From: Alkalithermobacter thermoalcaliphilus JW-YL-7 = DSM 7308
GTDB taxonomy: Bacteria; Bacillota; Clostridia; Peptostreptococcales; Peptostreptococcaceae
DNA length: 64,000 bases
Assembly (NCBI GenBank): GCA_001584565.1
Contig: LSFY01000001.1
Span: forward strand, 296,001-360,000
Direction: 5' to 3'
The position numbers were made by a program, and so were the translations under genes. The number at the start of each line of letters is the position of its first letter. Within the stretch, counting starts at the first letter, position 1. Positions 46,146 to 56,334 of the stretch are shown here, one piece after another. The notes beneath the pieces are model-generated. The model ran no database searches. It was not told the origin of the DNA and saw nothing but the letters and a program-made list of their open reading frames with translations.

Positions 46146-47354
46146 GTGAATTTAAAACGTATTTTATCAATGTGTTTACTAGGAATACTTATATTTGTAA
46201 CAGGGTGTTCTGGTGTTTCTGATGAAGTTTCAAAAGAAAATAGAGTAACTATAGTGCTTGGTTGTTGGGGTTCATCACCGGCAGAAACAGAACTATTAGA
46301 TAAGCAAATAGAAAGATTTGAGGAGATTTATCCGCATATTAAGGTTGAAAAACAAGTAATAACAGGAGATTATAATCAAGCAATGCAAGCTAGAATAGCT
46401 TCTAAAACTGAACCAGATGTTTATTATTTAGATGTTTTCCAAGCTCCTGCTTATATATCAGGAGGAGTAATAGAGCCATTAAATGATTATATAGATATGG
46501 AGGATGTAAAAGATTTCGAAGAGTTTTTAATTGAAGGATTTAAAAAGGATGACAATATATATGCTCTTCCTAAAGACTATAATTCTTTAGCTATTTTCTA
46601 CAACAAAGACATGTTTGAGCAAGAAGGAATAGATTCTATAACTACTTGGAGCGAGCTAAAAGAAGCGGCAAAGAGTCTTACAAAAGATGGAGTTGTAGGA
46701 ATGGCTTTAAGTGCAGATGCAGCAAGATTTATACCATTTATGATACAAGCAGGTGGAAAAATAAATGATGGAGATGATGTTGTTTTTAATACACAACAGG
46801 CAGCTGAAGGGCTAGATTTTTATTTTTCAATATTAAAAGATGGTTATGCTAAACAGCCTCAAGAGTTAGGGGTTGGATGGAATGGAGATGCATTAGCTCA
46901 AAGAAAAGCAGCTATGGTTATAGAAGGTGGTTGGATGATTCCGTTTATGAAAGAGGCAGGTCCTGATGTTAACTATGGAATAGCTAAACTTCCTAGAGGA
47001 AATCAGGAAGGAAATTTAGCATTCACAGTAGGATACGCTATGAGTGCTAATTCAAAATACAAAGAGGAATCTGCAAAATTAATAAACTTTTTAACTGGAA
47101 AAGAAGCATTAACTATGGTGGTTGAAAGCGGTCTTGCAATTCCATCAAGAAAATCAATGTCTAAATTATTTGCACAAAAGTACCCAGAAAGATCTGCGCT
47201 AGTTGAAGGAACTGTTGGAGCTAAAGTATTTCAGTTTGGTGCTAATACAACGAAGATAATAGATGCTTTAAATAAAGCTGGTGAAAGACTTTTATTCAAT
47301 CAGGTTGACAATGCTAAAACTGCATTAGAAGAAGCAGCAAAAGAAGTACAGTAA
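46146..47354 (+). CDS. Sugar ABC transporter substrate-binding lipoprotein
   Basis: A 402-residue MalE-type (family 1) binding protein. The signal peptide LLGILIFVTGC gives lipidated C21. The mature protein has VLGCWGSSPAETELLDKQIE, ALPKDYNSLAIFYNKDMFEQ and GGWMIPFMKEAGPDVNYGIA, as in oligosaccharide binding proteins. GTG 46146 follows GGGGAG by about nine bases. It captures the disaccharide or short oligosaccharide for the two permeases encoded downstream. A hairpin after the gene may raise its level relative to them. Confidence 0.9.
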   Translation: MNLKRILSMCLLGILIFVTGCSGVSDEVSKENRVTIVLGCWGSSPAETELLDKQIERFEEIYPHIKVEKQVITGDYNQAMQARIASKTEPDVYYLDVFQAPAYISGGVIEPLNDYIDMEDVKDFEEFLIEGFKKDDNIYALPKDYNSLAIFYNKDMFEQEGIDSITTWSELKEAAKSLTKDGVVGMALSADAARFIPFMIQAGGKINDGDDVVFNTQQAAEGLDFYFSILKDGYAKQPQELGVGWNGDALAQRKAAMVIEGGWMIPFMKEAGPDVNYGIAKLPRGNQEGNLAFTVGYAMSANSKYKEESAKLINFLTGKEALTMVVESGLAIPSRKSMSKLFAQKYPERSALVEGTVGAKVFQFGANTTKIIDALNKAGERLLFNQVDNAKTALEEAAKEVQ

Positions 47355-47360
47355 TAGAAT

Positions 47361-47390
47361 AGGAAGCACCTTAAGTGCTTCCTATTTGTC
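47361..47390 (+). terminator. Intercistronic hairpin after the binding-protein gene
   Basis: AGGAAGCAC (47361-47369), loop CTTAA, GTGCTTCCT (47375-47383). Only a weak T tract follows, so it is more likely a partial terminator or 3'-end stabiliser giving excess binding protein than a full stop. Confidence 0.7.
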
Positions 47391-47404
47391 AAAGGAGGAG
47401 TTTT

Positions 47405-48319
47405 ATGAATTTTAAAAGTGCAGGGCTATCTACATTCAAAAAGCGAGAAAAAATAGATGGTTGGCTGTTTGTATTGCCGTTTGTGATAAGCTATTTAATA
47501 TTCTTTGTAGGACCACTTATAGTAGCGTTTATTCTGAGTTTTAAAGAATATTCATTTTTAGATCAAATATCTATAATGGAAGCTAAGTGGGTTGGACTTG
47601 ATAATTATATTCATGCATTTAAAGATCCTGTATTTAGAAAAGCTCTATTAAATACAACTATATACTCAATAGGAGTTGTACCTACACAGCTTATAATAGC
47701 ATTAGTTCTTGCCTTGATTGTAAATTCTGATATAAAAGGAAAAACTTTCTTTAGGGCTGCCTATTATATTCCTACTGTAACATCAACAGTTGCGGTATCT
47801 GTAATGTTTATGTTTATATTTAAGACAGATGGTCTTTTAAATAAAATTTTACAGACATTTGGATTTGAAGCTTATAATTGGTTTGGAGATATAAATCTTG
47901 CTTTACCATCTATTATGATGATGGCTGTATGGTCATCTGTAGGATTATATATGATAATATTTCTAGCAGGATTACAAGATATTCCGGATTCTTTATATGA
48001 AGCTGCTTTGATTGATGGAGCAAATAAATGGCAACAATTTTGGCATGTTACACTTCCACTTTTAAGACCTACTTTTTTCTTTAATCTAGTAGTTTCTATG
48101 ATAGGTACATTTCAGGTTTTTGATCAAGCTTATGTTGTATCCGGTGGAAATGGTGGACCATTAAATTCTACTATGACTGTTGTGCTTTATCTTTATAGAA
48201 CAGGATTTAGGGATTATAAGATGGGTTATGCCTGTGCAATAGCATTTATATTATTCTCTATAATATTTGTATTAACTATGATACAAAAGAAATTATTTGG
48301 TGAAGAAACGCAATATTAA
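47405..48319 (+). CDS. Sugar ABC permease, MalF type
   Basis: A 304-residue permease with six membrane helices. The EAA loop YEAALIDGANKWQQFWHVTLPLLRPT contacts the ATPase; LFVLPFVISYLIFFVGPLIVAFILSF is the first helix. ATG 47405 follows AAAGGAGGAG closely, which rules out the longer frame beginning inside the hairpin. It pairs with the MalG-type permease. No ATPase gene is in the operon, so a shared multi-sugar ATPase (MsmX-like) encoded elsewhere is expected. Confidence 0.9.
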   Translation: MNFKSAGLSTFKKREKIDGWLFVLPFVISYLIFFVGPLIVAFILSFKEYSFLDQISIMEAKWVGLDNYIHAFKDPVFRKALLNTTIYSIGVVPTQLIIALVLALIVNSDIKGKTFFRAAYYIPTVTSTVAVSVMFMFIFKTDGLLNKILQTFGFEAYNWFGDINLALPSIMMMAVWSSVGLYMIIFLAGLQDIPDSLYEAALIDGANKWQQFWHVTLPLLRPTFFFNLVVSMIGTFQVFDQAYVVSGGNGGPLNSTMTVVLYLYRTGFRDYKMGYACAIAFILFSIIFVLTMIQKKLFGEETQY

Positions 48320-48334
48320 TAAGGTGGTGACGCA

Positions 48335-49150
48335 ATGGGGAGAAAGGTATTAAGAATTTTGTTTTATTTTTTAGTAATTGCATATGCCATTATTTCTATA
48401 GGTCCATTTATTTGGAGCATAATAACATCTTTAAAACCTACTAGTGAAGTGAATAATTTTAGCATAAACTTTTCAACATTAAGTTTTAGAAACTACATAT
48501 TTTTATGGAATAGGTTTCCGTTTGCTAGATGGACATTGAATAGTATAATTGTAGCGTTGATAGTAACTTTGGGTAATTTATTATTTAATTCAATGGCAGG
48601 ATATGCACTTGCTAGAATAAATTTTCCTGGAAAAAAAGCTTTATTTGTATCGATATTAGCTTTTATGATGATACCAGGTCAGGTTGTTATGGTTCCTACA
48701 TTTATATTACTTACTAGGTTAGGATGGATAAATTCTTATAAAGGTCTTACAATTCCATTTTTGACAAGTTTGTTTGGTATATTCTTAATGAGGCAGTTTT
48801 TTTTATCTATTCCTAAATCATTAGAAGAATCTGCTATGATAGATGGATTAGGAAGATTTGGAATATTTTTCAGAATAATTTTACCGTTGGCAAAACCAGC
48901 ACTATCAACACAGTTTATACTTATGTTTACAGGAAATTGGAACAGCTTTTTGTGGCCTAGTCTACTAGCTACGTCAGATAAAATGTATACACTTCCTGTA
49001 GGTCTAAATTCGTTCTACGGACAGTATTTTCAATTTTGGGATCAAGTTCTAGCAGGGGTTATGATACTTTCTATACCAGCTATAGTAATATTTTTAATTT
49101 TCCAGAAAAATTTTATAAAAGGTATATCGACAACAGGTATGAAAGAATAA
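48335..49150 (+). CDS. Sugar ABC permease, MalG type
   Basis: A 271-residue permease with six helices. The EAA loop reads EESAMIDGLGRFGIFFRIILPLAKPA and the C terminus FQKNFIKGISTTGMKE is typical of MalG-like proteins. GGTGGTGA precedes the ATG, 15 bases after the partner permease. It ends the operon; the next gene (hemerythrin) starts 87 bases later with its own ribosome site and no clear terminator lies between, so low read-through is possible. Confidence 0.9.
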   Translation: MGRKVLRILFYFLVIAYAIISIGPFIWSIITSLKPTSEVNNFSINFSTLSFRNYIFLWNRFPFARWTLNSIIVALIVTLGNLLFNSMAGYALARINFPGKKALFVSILAFMMIPGQVVMVPTFILLTRLGWINSYKGLTIPFLTSLFGIFLMRQFFLSIPKSLEESAMIDGLGRFGIFFRIILPLAKPALSTQFILMFTGNWNSFLWPSLLATSDKMYTLPVGLNSFYGQYFQFWDQVLAGVMILSIPAIVIFLIFQKNFIKGISTTGMKE

Positions 49151-49237
49151 CATTAAAAATATGAAAATCATTTATTGAAACATAGACTAAAGTCTTATAT
49201 TATATTAAATAGAATATAAGGCTTAGGGGTGAAAAAA

Positions 49238-49630
49238 GTGATCAAGTGGAAAGATGATTATGTAACAGGAATAGAAGAAATAGATAAACAACACAAATAT
49301 CTAGTAGATATAGCTAATAGAGCATATTTAACATTAAAGGATGAATTTTGTATAGACAAATATGATAAAATAACTCAGATACTAAAAGAACTTGAGGAAT
49401 ATACAATTTTTCATTTTGCTAAGGAAGAAGAGTATATGAAAAAGATAGGTTATAAGCATTTGTTTTCTCACAAAATAGAACACAATAAGTTTATTGAAAA
49501 GATAAAGAGTATAGACTTAGATACTATAGATGAAAAACAAGATGAATTTTTATTAGATATAATAAATTTCATAGTAGATTGGTTAGTTAGTCATATATTA
49601 GAAAAAGATAAACTAATATCAGGAAATTAA
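49238..49630 (+). CDS. Bacteriohemerythrin
   Basis: A 130-residue single-domain hemerythrin, an O2-binding non-haem diiron protein. The ligands are visible in order: H19 in DKQHKYL, HFAKEEEYM (His and Glu), SHKIEH with two His, and H-x4-D in SHILEKDKLI. WKDDYVTGIEEID is the usual opening. In anaerobes it is thought to bind or deliver oxygen away from sensitive targets. I choose GTG 49238, seven bases after AGGGGTG, over an in-frame GTG inside that site. Monocistronic with its own terminator. Confidence 0.92.
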   Translation: MIKWKDDYVTGIEEIDKQHKYLVDIANRAYLTLKDEFCIDKYDKITQILKELEEYTIFHFAKEEEYMKKIGYKHLFSHKIEHNKFIEKIKSIDLDTIDEKQDEFLLDIINFIVDWLVSHILEKDKLISGN

Positions 49631-49645
49631 AATTTTGCATTGTTG

Positions 49646-49686
49646 ATCGTCCAAAGCATTTTGAAATGTTTTGGGCGATTTTTTTG
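49646..49686 (+). terminator. Terminator after the hemerythrin gene
   Basis: ATCGTCCAAAGCATTT (from 49646) pairs with AATGTTTTGGGCGAT with a few wobbles, then T7. The next 250 bases to agcS carry a possible promoter (TTGACT near 49738, TAACAT 18 bases on) and no recognisable riboswitch. Confidence 0.85.
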
Positions 49687-49938
49687 AGATGAATTGAATT
49701 TTGGAGAAATAGATCGAAAAAACTATAATGAAAACATTTGACTGTATGGTTGTACAATTGATAACATTAAATTAATAACAAAATTATAACGATATGACGG
49801 ATGAATAGACTTCATAAGAAGCAAGAAAAGTATTGGAAAGGGGTGAGATGTTATATTGCAAAGTAAAAACAAAAGATAAAATGAAAATAATTATTCAAAA
49901 GAAGTTAGTATATTAACAAATACAATGGGGGGATAGTT

Positions 49939-51336
49939 GTGGATTTATTTACTATTGTTAATAAAATCAATAGTATTTTGTGGGGACCTATAATGCTATT
50001 TATGCTTTTAGGAACAGGAGTATTATTTACACTTAAACTTAGGTTTTTACAGATAAGAAAATTAAAGTATGCATTTAAATTAACTTTTGATGGCATATTA
50101 AGTAAAAGTGATAGAGCAAACGAAGATGGAATGTCTTCTTTTCAGGCCTTATCTACAGCTATAGCAGCTCAGGTTGGAACTGGAAATCTTGCTGGAGTTG
50201 CAACAGCTATAGCTGCTGGTGGACCTGGCGCAATATTTTGGATGTGGATAAGTGGCTTCTTTGGAATGAGTACTATATTTGCAGAAGCTATATTAGCACA
50301 GGTATATAAGAAAAGGGTAGATGGAGAGATAACGGGAGGACCTGCTTACTACATCACAGATGGACTTAAAAACAAGTACTTAGCAGCATTCTTTTCGATT
50401 GCAATAATCTTGGCGTTAGGATTTATGGGAAATATGGTTCAATCTAACTCAGTTGGTGCAGCTATAAGTGGAGCGTTTAATATAAATCCGTTATTTGTAG
50501 GAATTGGTGTAGCGATTATTGTTGGTTTAATTATAATTGGTGGAATTGGAAGAATAGCTTCTTTTACAGAAAAGGTGGTACCTTTCATGGCTATTTTCTA
50601 CATTTTAGGAAGTTTAATAATAATATTTTTGAATTATGAACATATTATTCCAGCGTTTAAGATGATAATATATGGAGCATTCAATCCTATGGCAGCAACT
50701 GGAGGATTGATTGGAGCAACTATAAAGGAATCTTTTAGATATGGTATAGCAAGAGGACTTTTCTCTAATGAAGCAGGTATGGGGTCAACTCCGCATGCTC
50801 ATGCTGTAGCAAAGGTAAAGCATCCTGGACAACAAGGTCTTGTTGCACTTATGGGAGTAGTTATAGATACGGGAATAGTTTGTACGTTAACTGCACTAGT
50901 TATATTAACTACTGGTTCTATAGAAGCTGGTCTATCGGGAGCTGCTCTTACTCAAGAAGGATTTATCCGTGGTTTTGGAGGGTTTGGAAGTTATTTTGTA
51001 GCTATATGCCTATTCTTCTTCTCTTTATCAACTATAATAGGATGGTATTTCTTTGGAGAATCAAATGTAAAATTTTTATTTGGTAAAAAAGGGTTGGTAT
51101 TATATAAGATTATAGTTTTATTATGCATAATAGTTGGAGCTACTATGAAAGTAGAATTAGTTTGGGAAATTGCTGATACATTTAATGCGCTTATGGTTAT
51201 ACCTAACCTTATAGCTCTTTTGGGTATGACATCATTAATTGTTAAAGTAGCAAATGACTTTGAAAATAATTTTGAAAAAGGCAAGTTGTCTGAGTATACA
51301 AATAAGGATAATAAATTAGAAAATCCTCAGCATTAA
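49939..51336 (+). CDS. Sodium:alanine/glycine symporter (AgcS family)
   Basis: A 465-residue membrane transporter of the AGCS family with about eleven helices. [36 protein letters not shown] is the family signature, with [16 protein letters not shown], and [17 protein letters not shown]. It imports alanine or glycine with Na+. GTG 49939 is chosen from the GGGGGGATA site upstream. The gene is convergent with clpB and its last four bases overlap that gene inside a palindromic terminator, so both proteins end in the same ENPQH residues. Confidence 0.9.
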   Translation: MDLFTIVNKINSILWGPIMLFMLLGTGVLFTLKLRFLQIRKLKYAFKLTFDGILSKSDRANEDGMSSFQALSTAIAAQVGTGNLAGVATAIAAGGPGAIFWMWISGFFGMSTIFAEAILAQVYKKRVDGEITGGPAYYITDGLKNKYLAAFFSIAIILALGFMGNMVQSNSVGAAISGAFNINPLFVGIGVAIIVGLIIIGGIGRIASFTEKVVPFMAIFYILGSLIIIFLNYEHIIPAFKMIIYGAFNPMAATGGLIGATIKESFRYGIARGLFSNEAGMGSTPHAHAVAKVKHPGQQGLVALMGVVIDTGIVCTLTALVILTTGSIEAGLSGAALTQEGFIRGFGGFGSYFVAICLFFFSLSTIIGWYFFGESNVKFLFGKKGLVLYKIIVLLCIIVGATMKVELVWEIADTFNALMVIPNLIALLGMTSLIVKVANDFENNFEKGKLSEYTNKDNKLENPQH

Positions 51337-51349
51337 TGCTGAGGATTTT
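51320..51349. terminator. Coding bidirectional terminator, agcS/clpB
   Basis: AAAATCCTCAGCAT (51320-51333) TA ATGCTGAGGATTTT (51336-51349) is a perfect palindrome. It holds the last codons and stop of both convergent genes, and gives each a U-rich tail. Confidence 0.93.
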
Positions 51350-53936
51350 CTACATGTATTTTTAGTTTATCATTTTCTTCATCTATAACAACGTGATAGC
51401 CATCACTTATTTCACCTTTTATAATCATTTTTCCAAGTTCTGTTTCTATATATCTTTGAAGATATCTCTTAATTGGTCTAGCACCATATGTTGGAGAGTA
51501 AGCTTCATTTGCTATGAAAGATTTAGCTTTGTCAGTTATAGAAAGTACTATATTCCTATCCTCAAGTCTTGTTTGTATATCTTTGATAGCTAAATCTATA
51601 ATCTTAGAAATTTCTTCTTTTGTTAAAGGTTTAAATACTATTATATCATCAATACGGTTTAAAAACTCAGGTTTAAAGTTTTTCTTAAGCTCATCTAAAG
51701 CTTTTTGTTTCATATTTTCTTTTATTTGGCCATCTGCATCTATTCCTTCTAGTATAAACTGGCTACCTATATTAGAGGTCATAATTACAACTGTATTTTT
51801 AAAGTTTACAGTTTTACCTTTAGAATCAGTTAATCTACCGTCATCTAATAATTGTAAAAGAACATTAAATACTTCAGGATGGGCTTTTTCTATTTCGTCG
51901 AATAAAATTACACTGTATGGCTTTCTTCTAACAGCTTCAGTTAGCTGACCTCCTTCTTCATATCCAATATATCCAGGAGGAGCACCTATAAGTCTTGCTA
52001 CTGTGTGTTTTTCTTGATATTCACTCATATCTATTCTTACTATGTTTTCTTCAGTATCGAATAAAGCTTGGGCTAAAGATTTAGCAAGTTCTGTTTTTCC
52101 GACTCCAGTAGGACCTAAGAAAATAAATGATCCTATAGGCTTTCTAGGGTCTTTAAGACCAGATCTTGCTCTTAAAACAGCATTAGAAACTGACGTTACA
52201 GCTTCATCTTGTCCAATTACCCTTTCGTGAAGTATATTTTCAAGATTCAGTAATTTTTCTTTTTCGGATTCAACTAGCTTAGTAACTGGAATTGAAGTCC
52301 ATTTAGACACAATTTCTGCGATTTCTTCTTCAGTAACTTCTTCAGATAAAAGACGTTTTTCATTTTTATCCATCTGCTTTTGTCTTTCTTGCTCTAACAT
52401 TTTTTCATGCTCAAGAAGTTTTCCGTATTTTAGCATAGCGAGTTTTTCAAGATCATAGTTTCTCTCAGCTTCTTCTATTTCTCTTTTTATATCTTCAATT
52501 TCTTGTTGTAGCTTTTTGATCCTTGCGATATTTTCTTTTTCGATTTCCCACTTAGCTTTCATTTCGTTTGCAGTTTCCTTTAGTTTAGAAAGTTCCTCTT
52601 GAAGCATGATAAGTCTATTTTCTGAGTTTTTGTCATTTTCCTTTTTAAGAGCTTCTTGTTCTATTTCAAGCTGCATTATACGTCTGCTTATTTCATCAAG
52701 TTCAGAAGGCATACTATCTATCTCGCTTCTTATCATAGCAGCAGCTTCATCCATAAGGTCTATTGCTTTATCTGGAAGGAATCTGTCTGTTATATATTTA
52801 TTAGAAAGTGTTGCACAAGCAACTATGGCATTATCTGTAATTCTTACTCCGTGGTGAATTTCAAATTTTTCTTTTATTCCTCTTAATATAGATATAGTAT
52901 CTTCAACGGTAGGTTGATCTATCATAACAGGTTGGAAACGTCTTTCAAGTGCAGGATCTTTTTCTATATATTTTCGATACTCATCTAAAGTAGTTGCTCC
53001 TATACAATGAAGTTCTCCTCTAGCTAGCATAGGTTTTAATATGTTTGCAGCATCCATAGCACCATCAGTTTTACCCGCTCCAACTATAGTATGAAGTTCA
53101 TCTATGAATAAAATTATTCTACCTTCTGATTGTTCAATTTCCTCTAATACTGCCTTTAATCTTTCTTCGAATTCTCCTCTAAATTTAGCACCTGCAATTA
53201 ATGATCCCATGTCAAGAGCAAATATAGTTTTATCTTTTAGTCCTTCAGGGACATCTCCTTTTAATATACGTTGAGCAAGGCCTTCCACAACTGCAGTTTT
53301 ACCAACACCAGGTTCTCCTATTAATACAGGATTGTTTTTGGTTCTTCTTGAAAGAATTCTAATTGTTCTTCTTATTTCGTTATCTCTTCCTATTACAGGA
53401 TCAAGTTTTCCTTCTTTAGCTAATTTAACTAAATCTCTACCAAATTTATTTAAAGCATCATAAGTTAACTCTGGATTTTGAGATGTAATTCTTCTGTTTT
53501 GTCTAATTTTACTTAGAGCAGATAAAAAGCTCTCTTTAGTTATATTGTACTTTCTAAATAAAGATTCAGAAAAAGTACCTTTTTCATTTAATATACAGAT
53601 ATATAAATGTTCAACACTTATATATTCATCTTTAAATTTATCAGCTTCATCTTTAGCATTAACTAATATTTGGCTAAATCTTCTAGAAAAATACATATTA
53701 GAAGCATCGCCGTGCACTTTAGGAAGTTTATCTAAATGATTTTTCAAATCACTTATTAAAAGAGAAGAAGGAACATTCATAACCTCTAGTAGTTTAGGTA
53801 TAAATCCATCTTCTTGAGTAACTAAAGCAAGATGTAAATGTTCTATATCAACTTGTTGATGATTAAGTTTAAGAGCTATTTCTTGAGATGATGAGATAGC
53901 TTTTTGGGCTTTTTCTGTAAATTTATCTATATTCAT
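51333..53936 (-). CDS. clpB: ATP-dependent disaggregase ClpB
   Basis: About 867 residues, the full length for ClpB. N domain about 1-145 ([20 protein letters not shown]), NBD1 with Walker [14 protein letters not shown] and Walker [10 protein letters not shown], coiled-coil M domain at about 400-525 (ClpB rather than ClpC), NBD2 with [13 protein letters not shown] and [14 protein letters not shown], and a C-terminal domain. With DnaK it rescues aggregated proteins. Two adjacent ATGs are possible; 53936 is better spaced from AAAGGAGGG. A perfect CIRCE site upstream places it under HrcA control. The C-terminal ENPQH is encoded by the shared terminator palindrome. Confidence 0.95.
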   Translation of the reverse strand: MNIDKFTEKAQKAISSSQEIALKLNHQQVDIEHLHLALVTQEDGFIPKLLEVMNVPSSLLISDLKNHLDKLPKVHGDASNMYFSRRFSQILVNAKDEADKFKDEYISVEHLYICILNEKGTFSESLFRKYNITKESFLSALSKIRQNRRITSQNPELTYDALNKFGRDLVKLAKEGKLDPVIGRDNEIRRTIRILSRRTKNNPVLIGEPGVGKTAVVEGLAQRILKGDVPEGLKDKTIFALDMGSLIAGAKFRGEFEERLKAVLEEIEQSEGRIILFIDELHTIVGAGKTDGAMDAANILKPMLARGELHCIGATTLDEYRKYIEKDPALERRFQPVMIDQPTVEDTISILRGIKEKFEIHHGVRITDNAIVACATLSNKYITDRFLPDKAIDLMDEAAAMIRSEIDSMPSELDEISRRIMQLEIEQEALKKENDKNSENRLIMLQEELSKLKETANEMKAKWEIEKENIARIKKLQQEIEDIKREIEEAERNYDLEKLAMLKYGKLLEHEKMLEQERQKQMDKNEKRLLSEEVTEEEIAEIVSKWTSIPVTKLVESEKEKLLNLENILHERVIGQDEAVTSVSNAVLRARSGLKDPRKPIGSFIFLGPTGVGKTELAKSLAQALFDTEENIVRIDMSEYQEKHTVARLIGAPPGYIGYEEGGQLTEAVRRKPYSVILFDEIEKAHPEVFNVLLQLLDDGRLTDSKGKTVNFKNTVVIMTSNIGSQFILEGIDADGQIKENMKQKALDELKKNFKPEFLNRIDDIIVFKPLTKEEISKIIDLAIKDIQTRLEDRNIVLSITDKAKSFIANEAYSPTYGARPIKRYLQRYIETELGKMIIKGEISDGYHVVIDEENDKLKIHVENPQH

Positions 53937-53998
53937 CATTATCCCTCCTTTGTCTTTTAAATTTATTATATCCATATATCACGAAGTAAAATTTTTTA

Positions 53999-54025
53999 TT
54001 AGCACTCTATTAAGGTGAGTGCTAA
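53999..54025 (-). promoter_or_regulatory. CIRCE operator (HrcA) before clpB
   Basis: TTAGCACTC (53999-54007), nine-base spacer, GAGTGCTAA (54017-54025): a perfect match to the CIRCE consensus, about 60 bases upstream of the clpB start. In many firmicutes clpB is under CtsR or sigma-B instead. Confidence 0.95.
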
Positions 54026-54114
54026 ATCTTTGATTATATTTTACAACTTCTAGCTCATGATTGCAAGAATTTTTTCTAGTGTTATATAGATGGATTCTCT
54101 GTATTAAATAAAAA

Positions 54115-54129
54115 TGATATTTGTTATCA
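54115..54129 (+). promoter_or_regulatory. Probable Fur box before feoAB
   Basis: TGATATTTGTTATCA differs from the 7-1-7 Fur consensus TGATAATNATTATCA at two positions and keeps both TGATA and TATCA ends. It lies about 165 bases before feoA, so the promoter would have to be well upstream of the gene. Confidence 0.6.
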
Positions 54130-54292
54130 AACAACTTGAATTAAGGATAAAAAGGTGATATCATTTACTTATAACACATACGAATTTATGTACTTTACTA
54201 AATTGTAGAAAAGTTATAGTTTTAATAAAAAATTCTTTTTAAATCTTTTAAAAAACTTTGCTTTATAGATATTTTAAAAAGGGGGAAAGATC

Positions 54293-54508
54293 ATGGCGTT
54301 ATACGAATTAAGAAAAAATCAAAAGTGTACTATAGAGAAAATGCCTTCAAATTCATTACTTCAATCACTAGGATTAAGACAAGGAATTGTAGTATCTGTT
54401 ATGTCAAAACAGCCTTTTGGAGGTCCAATAGTAGTTAAGGTAGGAAATAGAAGTATAGCAGTTGATAAGGATATAGCAAAAAATATAGAAATTAAGGTGG
54501 TGTCATAA
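54293..54508 (+). CDS. feoA: FeoA ferrous-iron transport accessory protein
   Basis: A 71-residue SH3-like FeoA domain protein. IEKMPSNSLLQSLGLRQGIVV, QPFGGPIVVKVGNRSIAVDKDIAKNI are the usual strand pattern. FeoA binds the cytoplasmic side of FeoB and is needed for Fe2+ import. It ends on the base before the feoB TTG start, so the two are tightly coupled. Confidence 0.92.
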   Translation: MALYELRKNQKCTIEKMPSNSLLQSLGLRQGIVVSVMSKQPFGGPIVVKVGNRSIAVDKDIAKNIEIKVVS

Positions 54509-56260
54509 TTGAATTGTCACAATGACAGAAAAGGTAATAAATCATCGGTAGAGTATGAAAAGAAAATTTTGCTTATGGGGAATCCTAATGTAGGTAAAAG
54601 CGTTATATTCTCTAAATTAACAGGTATGGAAGTTATGACTGCAAACTATGCAGGTACTACTGTAAGTTATACTCAAGGGGTATTAAAGTCTGAAAACCAA
54701 AATGCAGTTTTAATAGATGTACCAGGAATTTATTCATTAGAGGCTACATCAAAAGCTGAAGAAGTAGCTATAGATATGCTAAATGAAAATCCAGATGCTA
54801 TAATTTGTGTTTTAGATGCTACAAACTTAGATAGGAATTTAAACTTAGCCCTTCACTTGAGAGAATATAATATACCTACTGTATATGCTTTAAATTTAAC
54901 AGATGTAGCAAAAAGACAGGGTATACAGATAAATGTAGAAAAGCTTAAGGAGTTATTGCAAGCTCCTGTTATAGAAACTGTAGCTGTAAGGAATATAGGA
55001 CTAAATGAGCTAACTAAAAAAGCTTTGGAAATCTCAAAAGAAGATACGAAATTGTTTGAAGGAAAGCTAACAAAAGAAGAAAGATGGGATATGGCACAAC
55101 AGATAACTCAAAAAGTCCAAACAAGAGTTGATCATGAACCATCATTTCTTGAAAAGTTAGGAGATTTAACTATACAGCCTTTCCCAGGAATACCTATAGC
55201 TTTGATAGTATTATCTATAGCTTTAGGAATAGTAGTAGGTGGGGGTAAGGCTTTAAGGGCTGCTGTTTTACTTCCACTTGTTAATAATATTATAGTTCCT
55301 TTTATAGTATCTATAGTAGATAGATTCGTACAACCTGGAGTAATTTACAATATATTAGTGGGAGAATTTGGAGTTTTAGTAAAGGGTATCGAATGGCCTT
55401 TTGCATTAATCCTTCCTTATGTTCTTTTATTTTATATAGTACTTTCATTTTTAGAAGATAGTGGATACCTTCCAAGGCTTGGAGTTTTGGTAGATGGTAT
55501 TCTTAGAAAGTTAGGTCTTCCAGGAGGAAATATAGTTCCGTTTATAATGGGTTATGGATGTGCAGTTCCAGCTATACTTGGAACAAGAGCATCTACGAGT
55601 TATAAAGAAAGATTGATATTAACATTTTTAATATCTTTAGCAGTGCCATGCACTGCTCAAACTGGAGCATTTTTTACTCTTTTGGGAGATAGATCGATAA
55701 TTGCACTTATATTTGTATATATGATATCTTTTATATCTATTATAATTGCTGGAGTTTTATTAAATAAGTTTATTCCAGGACACAGTGACCCTTTACTTTT
55801 AGAAATACCTAACTTACTTATGCCAAATAGGCAAGCATTACTTCAAAAAATATGGATTAGATTTAAACATTTCCTATTTGATGCCGAGGTTCCTATGATG
55901 ATAGGAATAGTATTAGCAGCACTTGTAGCTGAAACAGGATTTTTGAATATTATAGGTAGTGCTATGCAGCCACTAGTTGAAGGTTGGTTAGGGCTTCCGA
56001 AGGAAGCGGGTTTAGCACTTTTATTAGGAATAATAAGGAGAGAACTTGCAGTTATGCCGTTGCTTGATATGAATTTAAGCATAACTCAAGTAATAGTTGG
56101 ATCTGTAGTAGCACTATTTTACTTACCTTGCTTATCAGCATTTGCTATGTTAATAAAAGAGTTTAAATTAAAAGTTGCTTTAATTATGTCTTTATCTACT
56201 ATAATCATAGCTCTTTTATTTGGAGGAATAGTAAACAATATCTTAGGATTCATATTATAA
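54509..56260 (+). CDS. feoB: FeoB ferrous iron transporter, short form
   Basis: A 583-residue Fe2+ transporter with an N-terminal G domain (about 18-185) and about eight membrane helices. G1 is GNPNVGKS (24-31), G3 DVPGIYS; G4 reads NLTD instead of NKxD, a relaxed form also tolerated in FeoBs. The pore-region motif GYGCAVPAILGTRA and the later GIIRRELAVMPLLD, which holds the second gate-like segment, are present. It is shorter than the 650-770 residue FeoBs: the helical spacer after the G domain is reduced and the cytoplasmic C terminus is nearly absent. TTG 54509 follows AAGGTGGTG by six bases. Confidence 0.9.
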   Translation: MNCHNDRKGNKSSVEYEKKILLMGNPNVGKSVIFSKLTGMEVMTANYAGTTVSYTQGVLKSENQNAVLIDVPGIYSLEATSKAEEVAIDMLNENPDAIICVLDATNLDRNLNLALHLREYNIPTVYALNLTDVAKRQGIQINVEKLKELLQAPVIETVAVRNIGLNELTKKALEISKEDTKLFEGKLTKEERWDMAQQITQKVQTRVDHEPSFLEKLGDLTIQPFPGIPIALIVLSIALGIVVGGGKALRAAVLLPLVNNIIVPFIVSIVDRFVQPGVIYNILVGEFGVLVKGIEWPFALILPYVLLFYIVLSFLEDSGYLPRLGVLVDGILRKLGLPGGNIVPFIMGYGCAVPAILGTRASTSYKERLILTFLISLAVPCTAQTGAFFTLLGDRSIIALIFVYMISFISIIIAGVLLNKFIPGHSDPLLLEIPNLLMPNRQALLQKIWIRFKHFLFDAEVPMMIGIVLAALVAETGFLNIIGSAMQPLVEGWLGLPKEAGLALLLGIIRRELAVMPLLDMNLSITQVIVGSVVALFYLPCLSAFAMLIKEFKLKVALIMSLSTIIIALLFGGIVNNILGFIL

Positions 56261-56268
56261 ACAATTTT

Positions 56269-56304
56269 AATAAGCTTCAGATAGTACTATCTGAAGCTTA
56301 TTTT
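56269..56304. terminator. Terminator after feoB
   Basis: AATAAGCTTCAGATAG, TA, CTATCTGAAGCTTATT form a 16-bp perfect stem ending in T4. It separates feoAB from the lipid-related genes. Confidence 0.92.
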
Positions 56305-56334
56305 GGGCAAAAAATAAATGGTGGTGATTTTCAA

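Noticed and set aside
45965-46222. An 85-codon ORF bridging lacI and the binding-protein gene
   Set aside because: Out-of-frame shadow of two well-supported genes.
49852-49917. A 21-codon ORF (MLYCKVKTKDKMKIIIQ...) before agcS after AAAGGGGTG
   Set aside because: ATG is too close to the ribosome-like site; no evidence of a leader peptide role.
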